A stretch of 64,000 nt of DNA from Sisyra terminalis. Taxonomy: Eukaryota > Arthropoda > Insecta > Neuroptera > Sisyridae. The stretch lies in NCBI GenBank assembly GCA_958496175.1, contig OY292278.1, positions 15,810,001 to 15,874,000 of the forward strand, given 5' to 3'. The position numbers were made by a program, and so were the translations under genes. Below are positions 1 through 12,251 of this stretch, piece after piece. The notes beneath the pieces are model-generated. The model had not been told where the DNA came from and did no database searches. It saw only the letters and a program-made list of their open reading frames with translations. Positions within the stretch are counted from its first letter, which is position 1. Every line of letters begins with the position of its first letter.

Positions 1-246
1 ACTGAAATTTATTTTTAATCTTTTAAAACGATAATAGTTATACTTGTAATCAAATAGGCGATTTGTAGATTACATACGTTCTATTTTCTGATAAAAATAC
101 TTTTCTTGTACACAAAATTCATAAGAACACAGAAAATACGCTAACGCCTTATATTCTCGCATGTAATCTAAAAATCTATTATCTCAACGCAAATCTCTTC
201 ACCGTATGCGTAATAAAGGAAATGTATAGTTTTGTATATTGATTTA

Positions 247-717
247 AGGGGGTTCTCCCGTATGATGGGTTAATAAAATCGATCATTTTTACGTAATTTG
301 CTTCTTAAACATGTCTTAGCGAATGGTGGAAAAGTATTTTTTTAAAATTAGAAGTCGTTATAATTTAAATCGTACTTGAAACTTTAAACACATTTTTCTC
401 AAAACTATGTTTATCAAAGTTGCCTCCATCATATCTCAAGAACGGTTTGGCCGAATGACTTCCAATTGATAAGGTAGAGTAAGATAGTACTTCCAATTTT
501 TTGGGGCCCGAAAAGTAAGATATAATTAAAGGAGGCTGGTATCTTTGGAGCGCTATAACTCACGTTTCACTGGAGATTTTATTCTAAAAATTAATATTCA
601 TACGCCTAAAATAGTTATAAACAAATGATAAACTAAGTTTTATCTTTTCATTGCTTCCTAAAAAAACACAATCCCAAAAAATGCTCAAAAACAGGCCCTC
701 ATATGGGAGAACCCCCT
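247..717. mobile_element. MITE-like repeat with short terminal inverted repeats
   Basis: The ends are inverted copies: AGGGGGTTCTCCC at 247-259 and GGGAGAACCCCCT at 705-717, extended by similar flanks (GTATGATGG against CCTCATATG). The interior has no coding capacity. A non-autonomous DNA transposon is the simplest reading. No clear target duplication was seen, so the superfamily is left open. Bases 1-246 show nothing recognisable. Confidence 0.6.
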
Positions 718-1045
718 GAAATAAAGTACAGATTTTAAAGATTTGTTGCAATTTGTCAATTTCTTACTATTCAATTATCAATCAAGGATTTTAATTAGGT
801 TTCAACAATATATTATTTGAAACGCATTGTATTGTGCACGTGGTTAGAAATTGTGACATTAAATGGACCTTGAAGATTTCTTAAGAAAAAATGTACCCTT
901 ATCAAAATCGGAAACATTAAAAGATTTTAACAGTTTTCTGTTATAAGAACGAAAAAAAGAGACAAAGAAATCCAGATTTACATAAGGTAGCGAAAAAGGA
1001 ATCATGAAACATATGAGGAATAGTTTCTTTGGTAGATCATTGTTA

Positions 1046-1355
1046 CAACCAAGGTTGGGGAGCTGGGCTAAATTAGTTTAGGCTCCAGCTCCGGAGCCAA
1101 TGTTTGACTCCAACTCTGGTCTCAATTGTTGTTACTTATGAGTTTATTTTTGATCATAAGTCACTATTGTTAAATAACAATTTGAAAGTAATTTGGCTGG
1201 GTTAAAACTATGAAGTTTCAAGAAAGTATATTTGAAGTGCTCCCTATACTTCATAAAACAAATTTTTTTTAGAAATTGTAGTCCAATTCTAACACTGAAA
1301 TAAATATTTTGGCTTCAGCTCCGGCTTCGAGGTCCGAATCTGTAGCCTTGGTTGC
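1046..1355. mobile_element. hAT-like MITE remnant
   Basis: The outer ends CAACCAAGG and CCTTGGTTG are inverted. The interior next to each end is rich in CTCCAGCTCCGG / CTTCAGCTCCGGC motifs, as in many insect hAT MITEs. No intact 8-bp duplication was found, so this is an old copy or the boundary is approximate. No reading frame. Confidence 0.5.
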
Positions 1356-1373
1356 AAATGACAAATCCCTGTT

Positions 1374-1478
1374 AAAAAAGGCATTTTAAATATTGAAAAA
1401 ACCGTTAGAAGTCATTTAAAGTTATTAAAGGCATTTTAAATGTAATGATTTCAAAATGCTTTTTTTAATGCACGGATA
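1374..1478. mobile_element. Short MITE, AAAGGCATTTTAAAT family (copy 1)
   Basis: About 105 bp with imperfect inverted ends (GTTAAAAAAGGCATTTTAAA at the left, a degenerate complement at the right). A second copy lies at 11287-11396 in the last intron of the zinc-finger gene and shares the internal segment TTAAAGGCATTTTAAATGTA. Non-coding. Confidence 0.5.
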
Positions 1479-1794
1479 CCTCCTGAAATTTATTTCAGAA
1501 GCAACTATAACCAATTGAAACAAATGTAGAGAAACTCACAAGAGAGGCCTCCAGAAAAAAGTAAATCCACGAGTTATTACGATTATTTTTGTTAGACACT
1601 TATAGCTACAAATGAACTATTGCCTCTATTCCACATATCCATATAAATACGATACATAAATTCAGAATCCTGTCTCCATTATTTATATTCATAAGTACCA
1701 AAATAGAAAACAATTAAAATCTCGTAACTGATTTTTGATTTTTATAAGGGTTCCAATATTTGGGTGGAGATTTATACTTATACAAACACAACAA

Positions 1795-4700
1795 TTACGG
1801 CTCAAAATTGAGAATATACTCCTTAAGCGATGGCGGCAAATTCAATTTATTAACACACAGACCTGGTTTGCGATCTAAACATTCGTAAATCGCAACGCGA
1901 CATATTTGCTTCAAAGTTCGTGGTCTCCTATACAAATCTCGCAACAAATTCGTTAGCGCTTCGGTCTGTTTAGCGGGAACTTGACTTAATTGTTGCGTAT
2001 ACAACATTTTGAGACAATTAAAAAGAGCCACGTGGCTCATTGATACGTAAAACAAATGAATGATTTTAGCGAAAGTGAATTTCGGATCTGACAATAGTTT
2101 CTCTTTTTTCGATATTAAGGATATATAATAGTAGAGGATGTAGTTTTTCTTGATTTTGAAAATCAATGAGTTCTGAAAGCTTTGCGTGTAAAGACTTTCC
2201 GATATGTTTAAACTAATGTTGGGATTGGCCCCGTATTGAATGAACGTTAGTGTTAAATCGTGCACGTAGTCTATATCACTAGCATCCCGAACATTCATAA
2301 TCATGTCCATACAGGATTTTAGAATATGTGGTGTTCTATTTGAAAACCGTACGTTCGGGTCCAGTCCATAAGTTAGTAAAAGTATAAACAAGTTTTTGAT
2401 AAAGTCGAAATTTAATTTCTTTTGTATATGACATCCTAATGTTATGTTTTCCGATACCGTGAATACCAAAACGTGTAAGGGCGTTAAATTGCTTTGATTG
2501 CTACAATTTGGATTGGCTCCATGTTTTAACAATAGTCGTATACAGTTCAAGTAGCACACTTTCATGCTATGTGTAAAATGATGAAACGGATCTTTATTGA
2601 TTAGTGGTACCAGACAGACCATTATCGGCACGGAACCGTCTCTTCCAACCATATTTGGTTCACCTCCATGCGTTAACAACATATTTAACAACTCATAACA
2701 AACGTCCCAATCGCGTAAATGACGTAACACACAAGCCAACGCCGAATTTCCAATTTGATTTATCGATGGTCCAGCTCCATTTTGTAACAAATATCTGACT
2801 AAATGCAACACATCCCATTTGTTCCATTTTTCATATCCATACCGCGCTTCTTCCAAAGCGTAGCGCACGACGAGGGCATGTAACGGCGTATTTCCTAAGC
2901 TATCGGCGGCGTTGATTAACTCCTTGCAACCGTGTTCGAGTAGAACTTTTATCGTTGCCTGGGTATCTTCGGCAGATTTACGCGCTATTAATAAAACTAC
3001 ATGTAAAAGCGTCATTTGTTGCGTGCAAGTTCTCACGGTGGTTTCGGCACCGTGGGCAATTAATAACTCTAGGAATTTGATGTCGTGCAATACGGCTTGA
3101 TGAATCGGATAGTATTCGTCGCGAAGAGTGTTGATCTCGTCTTGGCGCACGGTTACGAGTAGTTGAACACATCTCCAGGCTGCTCGTTCGCATGCTATAT
3201 GCAACAAAGGCTTTTTTTGGCGAAAAGGAATCTGAAACAAATATTCTCATTAAACCTCAAAATCTCATAAATAAAGTCATAGCTAAATTCTTTGTTCGCC
3301 CATCACTGAAAACTACTAGACAAGTTTTCACCATTTATCATTCATATTTTTTTTTTGGGTTTATCCTTAAAAGAGTAGCATTTATAATAACAAAAAAATC
3401 AATATTCTTGTTCTTTATAAAATTTTAGTCACTATTTTAGATATCTGAACTATATTCTGTACAGATTAGCTGAAATTTTAGATTCTAAGTCGTTAAAGAA
3501 CATCTTCCAAGCTTTATTTGAATGTATAATTGTATATGGCATTATTGCGGGGGGAGCTAACAATACCAGTGAACAACCCTGAAACCACTCAAATCTACCA
3601 TAGAGAATTTAAAAAACAAAACCAAGATGACATACACTACAAATATAACCAGTATCTTTGTTATCTCCTCAATTATAAATTACTATGAAAATTGCAAAAC
3701 TTTATATAGAAATAGTAGGGCTAATACTAGATATAAGTCAATCATCTTGCCTAAAATAAATAAAGAAGTTAGTAAAAAGAATGCATATTATAACGCCATC
3801 AAATACTTTAATACGTTCAAATAATTTAAAGAATCTATCAGGAAAGAGGAAACATCTACGGAAAAAGCTTATGGTTTGGTTCGTTTGGTTTACTGAGGAA
3901 AGAATTTTTGCCTCGGATTAAAAATAAAAATTAGTTTTCCCTAAAGATTTGAAATACTAAAATATACCTATTACTACCATAAAAGTTAATTCCACTATCA
4001 TCTAATTATTAACTCTAATCTTATATATTTTTGTATTTTATTTGTACGATTTTATATATCTTATATTATTATTTCATGTTGTATTATTTTTAAACTGTAT
4101 TATGTAACCAGTCCCATGTACAGTTAATTTTTTTTAAATCTATGGGACACGACTAAATCGTGTATAAATACTGGTAAATAAATAAATAAATAAGAAAAAT
4201 TCTTATGCAATATTCATATCATATGCGACTGCTACCATTATCATGCTTAATGCTAGGGCCACCGAGTTGAGCGGATATGGACGAAAGATAACACTTTGAT
4301 AGTAGTTAGATAATTCAAAATATATTATAGTACAATAGCTATGTAATATACCCACCCAGGTCCCTTGAAATCCCCCCAAAAAAAAAAAAAGAATTGGCTT
4401 TTAAACAGTATCCACATTTAAAAAACTACATAGCATAGACAACTCACAATACATGGTTCAATTTATCCAAGTTATTCTATCCAAATTTTAAGACAAGTAA
4501 TCCTTATTTAGAAGGCACATGCATGAATGATAAAAGTATAAAAAAAATAGAGAATAACAACAAAAGGCAAGACTACGATTCTTCCGGCGCCACGATGTTT
4601 TGACGGATTCTTATAGATATCGACGAAAAAAAAAACGAAAATGAAGAATACATTTTTTCGATATCTCGCTTAGTTTACGAAATATCAACCCCTAAAACAG

Positions 4701-6873
4701 GAAAAATTAATTTATCTTCTTCGCTTTTTTAAACGGAATTTTCAAGATTTTCATGAAAAAAAAGGTAAATGTTTACAACTGTAACTCCACCAATTATTTG
4801 TGTGCTATAAAACGAAACAAGGATTCTAGGGGCGAAGTCCTGATGAGGGTTGGGGAGCGTCACCCATATCTGGCAATATTGCATTTTCGATTTTGTTTTT
4901 AATTTAATTCGCGAGTTAGTCAGATCAAAATTAAATAAACATCAAATTTTTTTTGGGGGGGCTGTGCCTCCAGCCCCCCTCCAGGGCTTCGCTCCTGTAC
5001 CCCTTGTTTATGTTTTCTTTGCACAAACAATTGGTGGAGCTACGGTTGTAAACATTTACCTTTTTTCAATGAAATCCTGAAAAATCCGTTTAAAAAAGCG
5101 AAAAGGATCAATTAATTTTTCCATTTTTAGGGGTCGATATTTCGTAAACCAAGCGAGATATCGAAAAAAATTATTCTTTATTTTCGTTTTATTTCGTCGA
5201 GATCTATAAGAATTCGTCGTTAAATCGTGGCAACAGAAGAAACGAAGTATCCCCAATATTAAATCATTGTCAAAGTATGTTTTATAGCGGTAATAGACAT
5301 AAAACTATTCTCTAAGCGTAAGTTAGCGAGTTGTACAAGAAAAATCTTATATTAGTTGTGTAATAGTTAGAAATGAATTGATTCTTATTTAATTTTTTTT
5401 TTTTGATAAAGCATCTTTCAGAAATCATACACATACCTCTTCTTTGAACTATGCAGTATACGGACTGATATTTGTTGGCTACTAATAACTAAGAATAATA
5501 ACATCAAATAGTTAGGACGATCCGAAATTTTCCAATCACATTAACAAATTATCAACTATTGATGAGCAGTTTGCGATTAAATGCAATTGAGAAACATCAA
5601 TGAACATTGGAAGACTTTAATAGCCTATTGTATAACTACTAACATTTCTATGATTTTTTATAGTTTTCAACAGCCCATGTATTGTATAATCTAAGATCGC
5701 AACTGATAAAAGAGAAAATCTGTATAGCGATATAGGTACACTCGTACTATTGTCCAGTAAATCACCACTCCAAAATTATAAAAACACTTTAGCACTTTCA
5801 GTGATTAAATCATTTATGGTTCTCGGGTATTAAATTATTCAAAATATGCTCAAAGAACCAATATAACACTTACATGTGGGAAAAAGATATAGGATACAAT
5901 AGATTTTATATGCGAAACAAAAAATATTATTTCACCTCGGCGTTCAAAGATGTTACTACGTTCAAAACGGGTTAAGCGACTTATGTAACATTCTATCAAT
6001 TTAAATCTACTTGAACCTTCTAAAATCTCAAGGATACCAGGTAAGTATAATTATTTTAGTTTTATGAGTTTGACAATTGAACCTAAAAATGTTGATTGTT
6101 GCAGCAGAATACAAAACTTAATTTGATTCCACGTAAATAAACTGAATGAAAAATACCCTACCCATGGTTCTTCACAACGTTGTGATAACATTGTTAAGAT
6201 ATTGACTTGATCACCATCTAAAGCATAATAAATAGCCGATTGCAACTTGGTCGATTGTTGGGGTTCGATCAAATTTTCTTCTTGCATTCCATTCGTGTTT
6301 GATGCTAAAAAAAATGCATAAATTTGTACAAATTTGATGAATGCAAATAACATGAATATTTTTTACAATATTTGCCACGTTCTTCACAGTTTTGACTATG
6401 AGGCCCAGGCCAACACATTCGGGCTTCGACGTCGATTCGTGCCCCATGTTTTAGAAGAAGTTCGACACATTCATCGTGACCTTTGAGACATGCTATGTGT
6501 AACGGCATGCTACAAGGACATCGGTTGACGTCTGTAGCTGTATGACGACACAAAAGCCATCGCACCAACTCCACATTGTTGGCTCCAACGCACTTTTGTA
6601 GCAAATTATATCCACTTTCATCGTGAACACTTAGAATATTCTCATTCTACAAAGATAACAATTAATTTAGTATGGTACTAAGTTATTTCGGGAGAAGTAA
6701 TGGGCTACTTTAGGTATTTGTTGTAGAAGACCCTCAAGACGCTGAGCTGTTACTCGGGGATTTGCCCTCAACGCATCGAAGACGGTTTGGACCCGTTGTC
6801 GCGTGGCCTCAGTGACCCGGTGCCCATGTCCTGTGCTCACTGATTTGAATGCATGGCTCACGGAGCCCCCCAT
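1795..6873 (-). CDS. Ankyrin-repeat and SOCS-box protein (ASB-like), four exons
   Basis: Coding exons on the minus strand: 6873-6709, 6646-about 6388, 6304-6162 and 3231-1795, about 667 aa. The last exon (479 codons) holds a series of ankyrin repeats (motifs such as PLHIACERAAWRCVQLL and TPLHVLVFT). It ends in a SOCS box: LKQICRVAIYECL followed by LNLPPSLKEYI, the elongin-binding half plus a Cul5-box-like LPP. Exon 2 adds another repeat (PLHIACLKGHDECVELLLKHG). By family knowledge ASB proteins are substrate receptors of Cullin5-elongin ubiquitin ligases; the substrate here is unknown. The ATG at 6873 was chosen because it starts MGGSVS, an N-myristoylation-type start. The donors of exons 1 and 2 are inferred from phase, with alternatives for exon 2 at CGTGGC and TGTAAA. 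Intron 3 is 2.9 kb and full of repeats. The vertebrate ASB counterpart is not assigned. Confidence 0.8.
3500..4192 (+). mobile_element. 5'-truncated non-LTR retrotransposon (LINE) remnant
   Basis: Around 3535-3580 one frame reads YGII(A)GGANN, matching the LINE reverse-transcriptase C-terminal signature YGIIxWGGAN. An interrupted frame downstream gives a lysine- and asparagine-rich LINE-like C-terminus, ending near 3822. The 3' end is an AT-rich untranslated region closing with a (TAAA)n tail at 4172-4192, typical of CR1-like and related LINEs. The copy has stops and no 5' part. It lies in intron 3 of the ankyrin/SOCS gene, antisense to it. Confidence 0.6.
4320..4500. repeat. Dispersed repeat, second copy inverted at 28450-28635
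   Basis: The segment CAATAGCTATGTAATATACC, followed by CACCCAGGTCCCTTGAAA, reappears as its reverse complement near 28580-28615. The similarity continues into the A-rich and AACTATG/TAAATTGAA portions. Two diverged copies of one interspersed non-coding repeat; class not recognised. Confidence 0.5.
4577..5242. mobile_element. Foldback element A (long inverted repeat)
   Basis: Left arm about 4577-4800, right arm about 5030-5242, as diverged reverse complements. Examples are TCTTATAGATATCGACGAAA against CGTCGAGATCTATAAGA, and GGTAAATGTTTACAACTGTA against TTGTAAACATTTACC. The 230-bp centre contains a fragment of the TGGCAAyrTTGCATTTTCGA repeat also seen at 58062-58285 and 63632-63853. Non-coding. 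It lies in the large intron of the ankyrin/SOCS gene. Confidence 0.7.
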
Positions 6874-8335
6874 TCCTTGATCGACAAAATCGCAACAGAA
6901 ACTTGCTCCGGAAAACAAGTTTAATCCACCGAACCAAATACCATATTGTATTCGCCAACCCTACACAAGCAATTCACCAAATCACATTAAATTAAAACCC
7001 CCAATCAAACAACTATTTGTCGAAACAAAATCAATTCCGATCCCCGTTTCCCTCGCTCAATTAAATTCAATTGTTTCTAATTTTCAATGACACAACAGAC
7101 CGTGATTGTTTTGTTTTTTTCCAAAGTGCAATAATCATAATTGATATTATTGGATTATTACATTTTTCAGCTATTTAACATTGTCTTTTTCGTTCAACAT
7201 TCTCCAAAGCCGTTAATTTAATTAAAATATCCATTTATTAATAACAACTGGCTGAAACCACCAACCCGAAATGGTATTTGAGTAATTTGACGCTATGTAC
7301 GCCACTGACACCATTCGGCAATGACGTCAAAACAATCTTAAACAACTCACGAATGAAAAGAAATGAGCGTATGTGTCAATACAACTGCATGAGAGAAATA
7401 GAACATAATTAAATAAAACACTTAATGCATGTATAATAAAAAATGATGAATATATATTTTTTAAATTATCTAAATTAATTTTAAAACTTTCAAAAAACTA
7501 TTCGTTTTTAGTTTCATTTCCTGAAAATATATATTTTTAAAAAAACGTTAAAAATTCAAAATAACCAAATCCAAATTCTATTGGCTTGACTTACTGTGAC
7601 GTCAAGTTTCATTAAAAATTAAACATACCGTTGAGAAACTTTGGAAATTGATTAACAAAGAATTTTAGAATCTACTTTTATTTTTAATCTGAACTTCAAA
7701 TAATCAACACAAAAACAAATATGTACATTCTACATACATACTTTAAAATTCAAGGAAAAATTCTCTCATAAGAATTTCAGGTCAATTTCAATGATAAGCT
7801 TACATATCCTTTTGCGTGTGACGTTGAATTGGTGGAATTTCGTGAGCGAATAAGATGTTGAGAAGATTAATAGTGTCTTCAATTTTAACAATTCAACGTT
7901 GAAAGTTTAAATAAACACGGAATTGTCAATGAAATTGAACCTAAGTCAATGTTTGATTCAAGTCTATAGTGTTTTATTGAACTATTCCTTCATGGAACTT
8001 CATTTATTTAGTATTTAACAAGGATCTTGATAAGCTGAAATCCATGTAAAGTTAGATCTGACCCTGACTCTGTTAAACATAGATATCTTCTTTCTTTTTG
8101 ACTCTTTAGTCTTAGTTAAGGGGTTGTTTAAGCAAGCTTAAATAAGATGTATGATTTTGGAGCTTTAGACTCCAAGACTAATAGTAGATATAATTATCCC
8201 TCCCTCCTCCAAAATTGAAAATGATATTTAAAGTTCATACTTTGATAAATGTGAAAATATAGCGAATAAACATGGGATTTTTAAGGAAAACCAATGTATT
8301 TTATTTAATAAGAAATACAATTACATGGATGATTG
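6874..8335. other. Intergenic: ankyrin/SOCS 5' flank and MetAP2 3' flank
   Basis: No coding frame is supported. Two perfect palindromic CRE-type octamers TGACGTCA occur at 7322-7329 and 7597-7604, upstream of the ankyrin/SOCS start. They could be regulatory but are short enough to be chance. The AT-rich remainder shows nothing clear. Confidence 0.4.
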
Positions 8336-9883
<1,548 letters not shown>

Positions 9884-10466
9884 TCTTTACGAAAAACAAT
9901 TGTCAAGACAAGTTGTCAATGTGCGCATGCTCCGATTTTTTTAGCGTTTAATTTAAAATTAATACTTGGCAAACAATTTGCTTTAAAAATTTGAAAATAA
10001 TTTATCTATTAAATGTAAACATTATCAATTCAAAAATATCGACAATTTATAAAAAGGGGAATTTATATTTTTTAACAATACTTTTTTTTCAAATAATAAA
10101 TCGAAACTCAATCATATTGGAAGTATTAATGTATGGAAGTTTTCCGCAAATCATTTGAATGATAATTAATCATTTTCCTATTATTCGTTTCATATTTCAA
10201 CGACATTTTCCGTTCAATTCATCATCACTTTACAAAAGGTGTTTAGTGCTGCATCATAGCGACGATTATCAAATGAACTTCTTTGTATATTTTACAAAAT
10301 ACAATATATTTCACAGAATATATAACATTATGATGGTCACGAAAAATAGTTGTGAAAAGATGATATATGGAAATGTTTAAAAAATCCAATCTATAAATAT
10401 TTCAAACCAACTAATATATGATTTAGTTGGATAAGAAATTTTGCTCCGAATAGATATCTATCGAAT
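9884..10466. promoter_or_regulatory. Divergent intergenic region between MetAP2 and the zinc-finger gene
   Basis: 583 bp separate the MetAP2 ATG (minus) from the zinc-finger ATG (plus), so both promoters must lie here or in unseen upstream exons. The sequence is AT-rich with no clear TATA or initiator. Inferred from gene orientation only. Confidence 0.35.
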
Positions 10467-11973
10467 ATGAGCGAATTACCCCTTGATCTTTCTATAAATC
10501 GAAAGACAATTTCTGATGAAATTGATATCAAGAATACAAGATCTCAATTACTTTCTTGTTATGTTTGCTACAAAAATTTTGATCGACCTTCATTGTTAAA
10601 GCGTCATATTCGAACGCACACCGGTGAAAAACCTCATACTTGCAAAATTTGTAGTAAAAGTTTTTCAACAAGTTCATCGTTAAATACCCATTTTCGAATT
10701 CATACGGGCTCCAAACCTCATGCTTGTCTCTTTTGTGGAAAACGTTTTACGGCCAGTTCGAATTTGTATTACCATCGAATGACCCATACAAAGGTATAAT
10801 TAATTTGTATGTAATTTGATTAAAATAAATTTTATTACTTTTATTAGAATAAACCACACAAATGCACGGTTTGTGCTAAATCGTTTCCAACCCCTGGAGA
10901 TTTGCGAGCGCACACTTATATTCATACGGGAAAGTGGCCGTTTCGCTGTGAAATTTGTACACGAGGCTTTAGTAAACAAAACAATTTGAGAAATCATATT
11001 CTCATTCATTCCGGTATGTATCATTTTGTAGTTCAGAAAAGTTATAATCTGAAATGATAAAAAGAAAATAAATATAGATTGGAACTATATAAGTCTTAAT
11101 TATATACAAAATATCGTAATAATTGATTCTTTTGAAAGCTATATTATTTTTTCAAATAATCTTTCATAAGCCTAATGTATAACTTACTATTTAACTTAGG
11201 GAAATTAAACCACAGAATTTTGTTTTTGAAACTATTTATACGAATATAAAAGATACATAAAATACGAAACCTATATAAAAGAAGCGTTTAAAGGCATTTT
11301 AAATGTTCAAAGAAATCAAATAGAAGGTGTTTTAATTTATTAAAGGCATTTTAAATGTAATGATATTAAACTGTCTCTAAATGCCTTTTTTAACAGGGGA
11401 AGTATATGTGAAACGTTAGCGCAACAATTGAGACGTTTAACAGAATTTGTTTCGCATATTTCAAATATTTTTATCTTCAATAATCTATTTTTTCAATATA
11501 TTTTTGTAGAAATTTATGCAACTTTAATTTACTACTCGACTAGACCTTTTTTGTTGAAAATTTACGATTTTTAACCAAAAGTCATAAAATTTGAATTCTT
11601 CGTGCATTTATAGTTAAAAAATGTTGATTATAGTCTTCAGCCAAGTTCTAATTATTTTAAATTTCTAAAGAACATTATTACAAAACATTTAAACTTTTTT
11701 GAACAAATTGTTTTGTATAATAATTATTTAAAAAAGTTTTATAAAATTGGACATTTTTCAGCTGCAAAACCACTGAAATGCGAGCTATGTAATGCATCAT
11801 TTTCGTCAAAAAAGAGTTTCAAATCTCATCAACTTACTCATCGTTTGAATCAAAGCACAAATTTTGGACAAATTCATAAAAATTTATCATTTTATTCAAA
11901 TATTTTATCGTCACTTTCATTATTTTTATATTCAAATTCAAATCCTTCAAATCAACGTAATGAACAAAATTAG
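10467..11973 (+). CDS. Six-finger C2H2 zinc-finger protein with PLDLS motif
   Basis: Exons 10467-10793, 10848-11013 and 11762-11973, in phase, 234 aa. Six C2H2 fingers are visible. Three are in exon 1 (CYVC..HIRTH, CKIC..HFRIH, CLFC..HRMTH), two in exon 2 (CTVC..HTYIH, CEIC..HILIH) and one in exon 3 (CELC..HQLTH). Linkers are TGEKPH- or TGSKPH-like. The protein starts MSELPLDLSINRK; PLDLS at residues 5-9 is the classical CtBP co-repressor docking motif. This suggests a small sequence-specific nuclear repressor. After the last finger comes a 45-residue Ser/Asn-rich tail. The orthologue was not recognised, so no symbol is given. The stop is only 279 bp upstream of the CWC22 ATG, on the same strand. 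Confidence 0.85.
11287..11396. mobile_element. Short MITE, AAAGGCATTTTAAAT family (copy 2)
   Basis: Starts GTTTAAAGGCATTTTAAATG and ends TAAATGCCTTTTTTAAC, so the ends are inverted. It shares its interior with 1374-1478. It sits in the second intron of the zinc-finger gene, which is otherwise a featureless 748-bp AT-rich stretch. Confidence 0.5.
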
Positions 11974-12251
11974 TAACTTTGCGCAACTTATTATTGATCA
12001 GTTGGATGTGGTCCTATGGTATTTGACGTTTTTTGTATCTTCTTCTACCGTCTAATTTGATATATCTTCGATCTTTTTTTATAATATATATGCTTGAAAT
12101 ATTAAAAAATTAAGCTGGGGAACCGTAGACAACGTATAAGATCGTTTTGTTTCTAACTTAATTGTATATCGTAGATATAAAATATAACCTAAATGTGTGC
12201 GTCATTTTAAGTTTTAAGTTTATTTTTTTATTAATAATAAATCAAATAAAA

